Positions 7,745 to 9,067 of a stretch of DNA of 9,067 bases are shown here, piece by piece. A program made the position numbers and the translations under genes. The notes under the pieces were generated by a model. That model worked only from the letters and a program-made list of their open reading frames with translations. It was not told where the DNA came from and searched no databases. Source of the DNA: CAIVPM01 sp964615145 (GTDB lineage Bacteria > Bacteroidota > Bacteroidia > Chitinophagales > Chitinophagaceae); contig CAZTOP010000085.1 of the NCBI GenBank assembly GCA_964615145.1, forward strand, positions 1-9,067, given 5' to 3'. Positions within the stretch are counted from its first letter, which is position 1, and each line of letters starts with the position of its first letter.

Positions 7745-7951
7745 AACGCCCAACGTTCAAGGCTTGGCGATGTTGGGGCAACTGCATTTCGTCACGCCTG
7801 AACTGAAGTTAGATATAGTTACTAGTGTTTATTGTAAATTCTTCTGCTGAACAGCGTTCTGTCGAGCTGGTGACGAAAGGAAAATAGAATTACAAAAGTT
7901 GATGGCGAGTTCCGTCAAGCCCCAATATTGCCAAACCTTTTGTTGGCTGTA
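7745..7951. repeat. Palindromic attC-like element B, about 200 bp
   Basis: A complete copy of the element family. Order: AACGCCCAAC (7745-7754), 9 bp, arm TTGGCGATGTTGGGG (7764-7778), a centre of about 140 bp, arm CCCCAATATTGCCAA (7920-7934), 7 bp, and GTTGGCTGTA (7942-7951). The arms pair fully if two G-T wobbles are allowed. The centre has a perfect 9-bp inverted repeat, TTTCGTCAC (7787-7795) with GTGACGAAA (7870-7878). The family words CGTCACGCC plus GAACTGAAG (from 7790), a diverged TGTCGAGC (7860) and CGTCAAGCCCC (7913) are also present. It fills the gap between the stop of the 214-residue gene, 3 bp away, and the operon leader. The GCCCAAC box fits the integron R-box consensus RYYYAAC; GTTGGCT fits GTTRRRY less well. 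The length exceeds typical attC sites. Confidence 0.8.
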
Positions 7952-7954
7952 GTT

Positions 7955-8599
7955 TTAATCCTTCACTTTGTTTATTGCATATTTGATAAAGTCAGCATAA
8001 TAACTTTCTACAGTAGTCTTTTTTATTTCAGCCCACTTGTCAATAGGTTCAGATGTTTCTTTTGGTTTAGAGTCTTTGTCAAGCCCAGAAATAATTGCAT
8101 CCATTCCGTGTAAGTTTATCCAACGTCTGTCATAAGTTTCTTCGTTCGATTTTGTAAAAGCAACTACTTTCTCTACAATAATTTTTAATGTGTCAAGATT
8201 AAGAAAAGCAATTTTATTTATTGCTGGTCCAAAATTCATATTCAAAATTGATACAGCTTGTTTTGCTGTATTGTCTTTACAAATATTTGCGTCAACCCTT
8301 GCTCTAACTTGAGATAAATAGAACCAAAACATTGCTTCATTTTTTTTGTCTTGCTCTAAAAGTAAATTTGAAAGTGCATAAGTAACAGGCGGATTAAATG
8401 AATTTGGGTTAGCTAAAACACTGTCAATGGCAGCTTGCTTTTTCTTTTTGTTTTTACTGCCTAAAAGTTCAAGCATTTTATTGCTTTTCTCAACATCTTT
8501 TGTGTCTATTGAGCTTGTTATTACTTTAGGTTGAGTTTGTGAGTGAGATTGAAAGCTTTGTCCAACTAATAGAACTAATGCAAGTAAGTATTTTTTCAT
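7955..8599 (-). CDS. Hypothetical exported protein, 214 aa
   Basis: Residues 1-20 are a signal peptide (MKKYLLALVLLVGQSFQSHS), so the protein is probably periplasmic. A charged linker with a KNKKKK stretch follows (about 45-57). The core around residues 68-130 (PPVTYALSNLLLEQDKKNEA, MFWFYLSQVRARVDANICKD, AVSILNMNFGPAINKIAF) resembles a family of small exported bacterial proteins of unknown function that I know from both Bacteroidota and Proteobacteria, but I cannot name a domain. The helix-turn-helix pairing around LLLEQDKKNEAMFWFYL is TPR/Sel1-like. The FWFYL...RAR.DAN.C and LN..FGP.IN motifs look like the conserved centre. It stands alone between elements B and C, whose facing ends form perfect 10-bp inverted repeats around it, so it looks like a single-gene cassette. 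The stop is 3 bp from the edge of element B. Confidence 0.88.
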   Translation of the reverse strand: MKKYLLALVLLVGQSFQSHSQTQPKVITSSIDTKDVEKSNKMLELLGSKNKKKKQAAIDSVLANPNSFNPPVTYALSNLLLEQDKKNEAMFWFYLSQVRARVDANICKDNTAKQAVSILNMNFGPAINKIAFLNLDTLKIIVEKVVAFTKSNEETYDRRWINLHGMDAIISGLDKDSKPKETSEPIDKWAEIKKTTVESYYADFIKYAINKVKD

Positions 8600-8613
8600 T
8601 TTAAATTTATTTT

Positions 8614-8631
8614 CTTTTATGGTCTGTCAAA
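8614..8631 (-). promoter_or_regulatory. Shared 18-bp cassette-start motif, copy 2 (promoter candidate)
   Basis: On the minus strand this reads TTTGACAGACCATAAAAG, matching 15 of 18 bases with the copy at 7711-7728. It begins 4 bp inside the end of element C and ends 14 bp before the start codon of the 214-residue gene. TAAATTTA, a one-mismatch match to the Bacteroidota -7 box, follows with an 18-bp gap but abuts the ATG too closely to be convincing. No Shine-Dalgarno sequence is present, as is usual in this phylum. Confidence 0.35.
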
Positions 8632-8635
8632 AAAT

Positions 8636-8839
8636 TACAGCCAACGAAAAAGGCTTGCTGCAGGTGGGGAAATAGCGTTCCGTCAGCCTGGAACTGAAGC
8701 ACAGTTTTATCTGCAGTTCAAAGATAGTAGTTAGACGATTAGAATTCCGTCCAGCCCAAACAAACGTTAAATAGCAAAGTGAAGTTGATGTGCGTTGCGT
8801 CAAGCCCCGCTTGCAGCAAACCTAATGTTGCCTGCTGTA
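8636..8839. repeat. Palindromic attC-like element C, about 195 bp
   Basis: Order: TACAGCCAAC (8636-8645), 9 bp, arm TTGCTGCAGGTGGGG (8655-8669), a centre of about 135 bp, arm CCCCGCTTGCAGCAA (8805-8819), 7 bp, and GTTGCCTGCTGTA (8827-8839). Spacings on both sides equal those of element B. The arms pair through 13 Watson-Crick pairs and two G-T wobbles, although their sequence differs from the arms of B. The centre has CGTCAGCC followed by GGAACTGAAG (from 8681), a small hairpin GAACTG/CAGTTC, CGTCCAGCCC (8748) and CGTCAAGCCCC (8798); the last two are 50 bp apart as in element A. It separates the regulator gene from the 214-residue gene and leaves only 7 bp to the regulator's stop. Confidence 0.8.
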
Positions 8840-8846
8840 TTTCTTT

Positions 8847-9067
8847 CTATTCGTTCTTCGCTATTGTTTTGCTCAATTCTTTAAGTTGATTGTAAGGAAT
8901 TGTTGCAAGTGTTTGTCGCCAGTTTTGTTCTATGTCTTTGTGTTGAAGTTTTAAAAGTGGATGGTCAGCTTGTAAAACTTCTCCTTTGTCTGCTGTGAAC
9001 GATAGCAAGTCGTTTGGTTCACACACTAAAGCCTTACAGAGTAACTCAATGTGGTCAAGTTTGAAGG
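8847..9067 (-). CDS. XRE/Cro-C1-type HTH regulator, C-terminal part
   Basis: An open frame enters from the right edge of the window and ends at TAG (8847-8849), giving 72 full codons; the N-terminus is outside. The first visible residues, FKLDHIELLCKALVCEPNDLL, match the last helices of Cro/C1-type DNA-binding domains (pattern: L..I..LC.AL.C.PNDLL). The rest (ADKGEVLQADHPLLKLQHKD, IEQNWRQTLATIPYNQLKEL) is a hydrophilic tail of about 45 residues ending in SKTIAKNE. It is likely a small DNA-binding regulator of roughly 110-130 residues in full, which is inferred from the family size. Its stop lies 7 bp from element C, so it appears to be the next single-gene unit in the cassette-like series. 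It may repress itself or its neighbours, but nothing visible shows a target. Confidence 0.8.
   Translation of the reverse strand, partial: FKLDHIELLCKALVCEPNDLLSFTADKGEVLQADHPLLKLQHKDIEQNWRQTLATIPYNQLKELSKTIAKNE

Noticed and set aside
7745..7951. MITE-type transposon insertion
   Set aside because: No target-site duplication flanks element B or C, and the ends match those of the neighbouring element better than their own opposite end, which a transposon would not give.
7936..7957. Rho-independent terminator after the 214-residue gene
   Set aside because: The nearby inverted repeat is the long-range palindrome of element B, with no compact GC hairpin followed by a T-run on the minus strand.

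Overview
The window looks like chromosomal DNA of a Bacteroidota bacterium, with a Chitinophagaceae- or Flavobacteriia-like flavour. It is AT-rich, its genes lack Shine-Dalgarno sequences, and two large exported proteins end in type IX secretion (T9SS) type A sorting domains (YPNPSK near the start, a basic tail after a GIY motif). Every convincing gene is on the minus strand, so reading order runs from the right edge to the left.

Right to left: (1) the C-terminal 72 residues of an XRE/Cro-C1-type helix-turn-helix regulator, cut by the window edge (8847-9067). (2) A ~195-bp palindromic element, C (8636-8839). (3) A 214-residue exported protein of unknown function (7955-8599). (4) A second element of the same family, B (7745-7951). 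(5) A leader region with a strong ~100-bp hairpin (7585-7687). (6) A tight four-gene run with gaps of 3, 14 and 38-39 bp: a 936-residue delta-60/beta-propeller T9SS cargo (true start 7467), a 421-residue exported TPR protein, a 661-residue DUF4874/DUF4832 T9SS cargo, and a 245-residue cytosolic protein of unknown family. (7) A degenerate but strictly 21-bp tandem array of about 12 units (313-579). (8) A second hairpin of the leader type (171-234). (9) The right half of a third palindromic element, A (1-95), cut by the left edge.

The most interesting feature is the A/B/C element family. All three have the same orientation and geometry: an outer GTT/AAC box, 9 bp then a 15-bp stem arm on the left, and a matching arm then 7 bp then a GTT box on the right. 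The arm sequences differ between elements but pairing is kept. The terminal boxes match across the gene blocks rather than within an element. A-right GTTGGGCGTT is the exact reverse complement of B-left AACGCCCAAC, 7.6 kb away. B-right GTTGGCTGTA is the exact reverse complement of C-left TACAGCCAAC. That is the pattern integron cassettes leave when each attC is split at a GTT during insertion, although these elements are longer than classical attC sites and one block holds four genes. I infer a cassette-like array bounded by attC-like palindromes. No integrase is visible in the window, so recombination is unproven.

The four-gene block probably makes surface or secreted proteins plus an unexplained cytosolic partner. 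Nothing in the sequence reveals their substrate.
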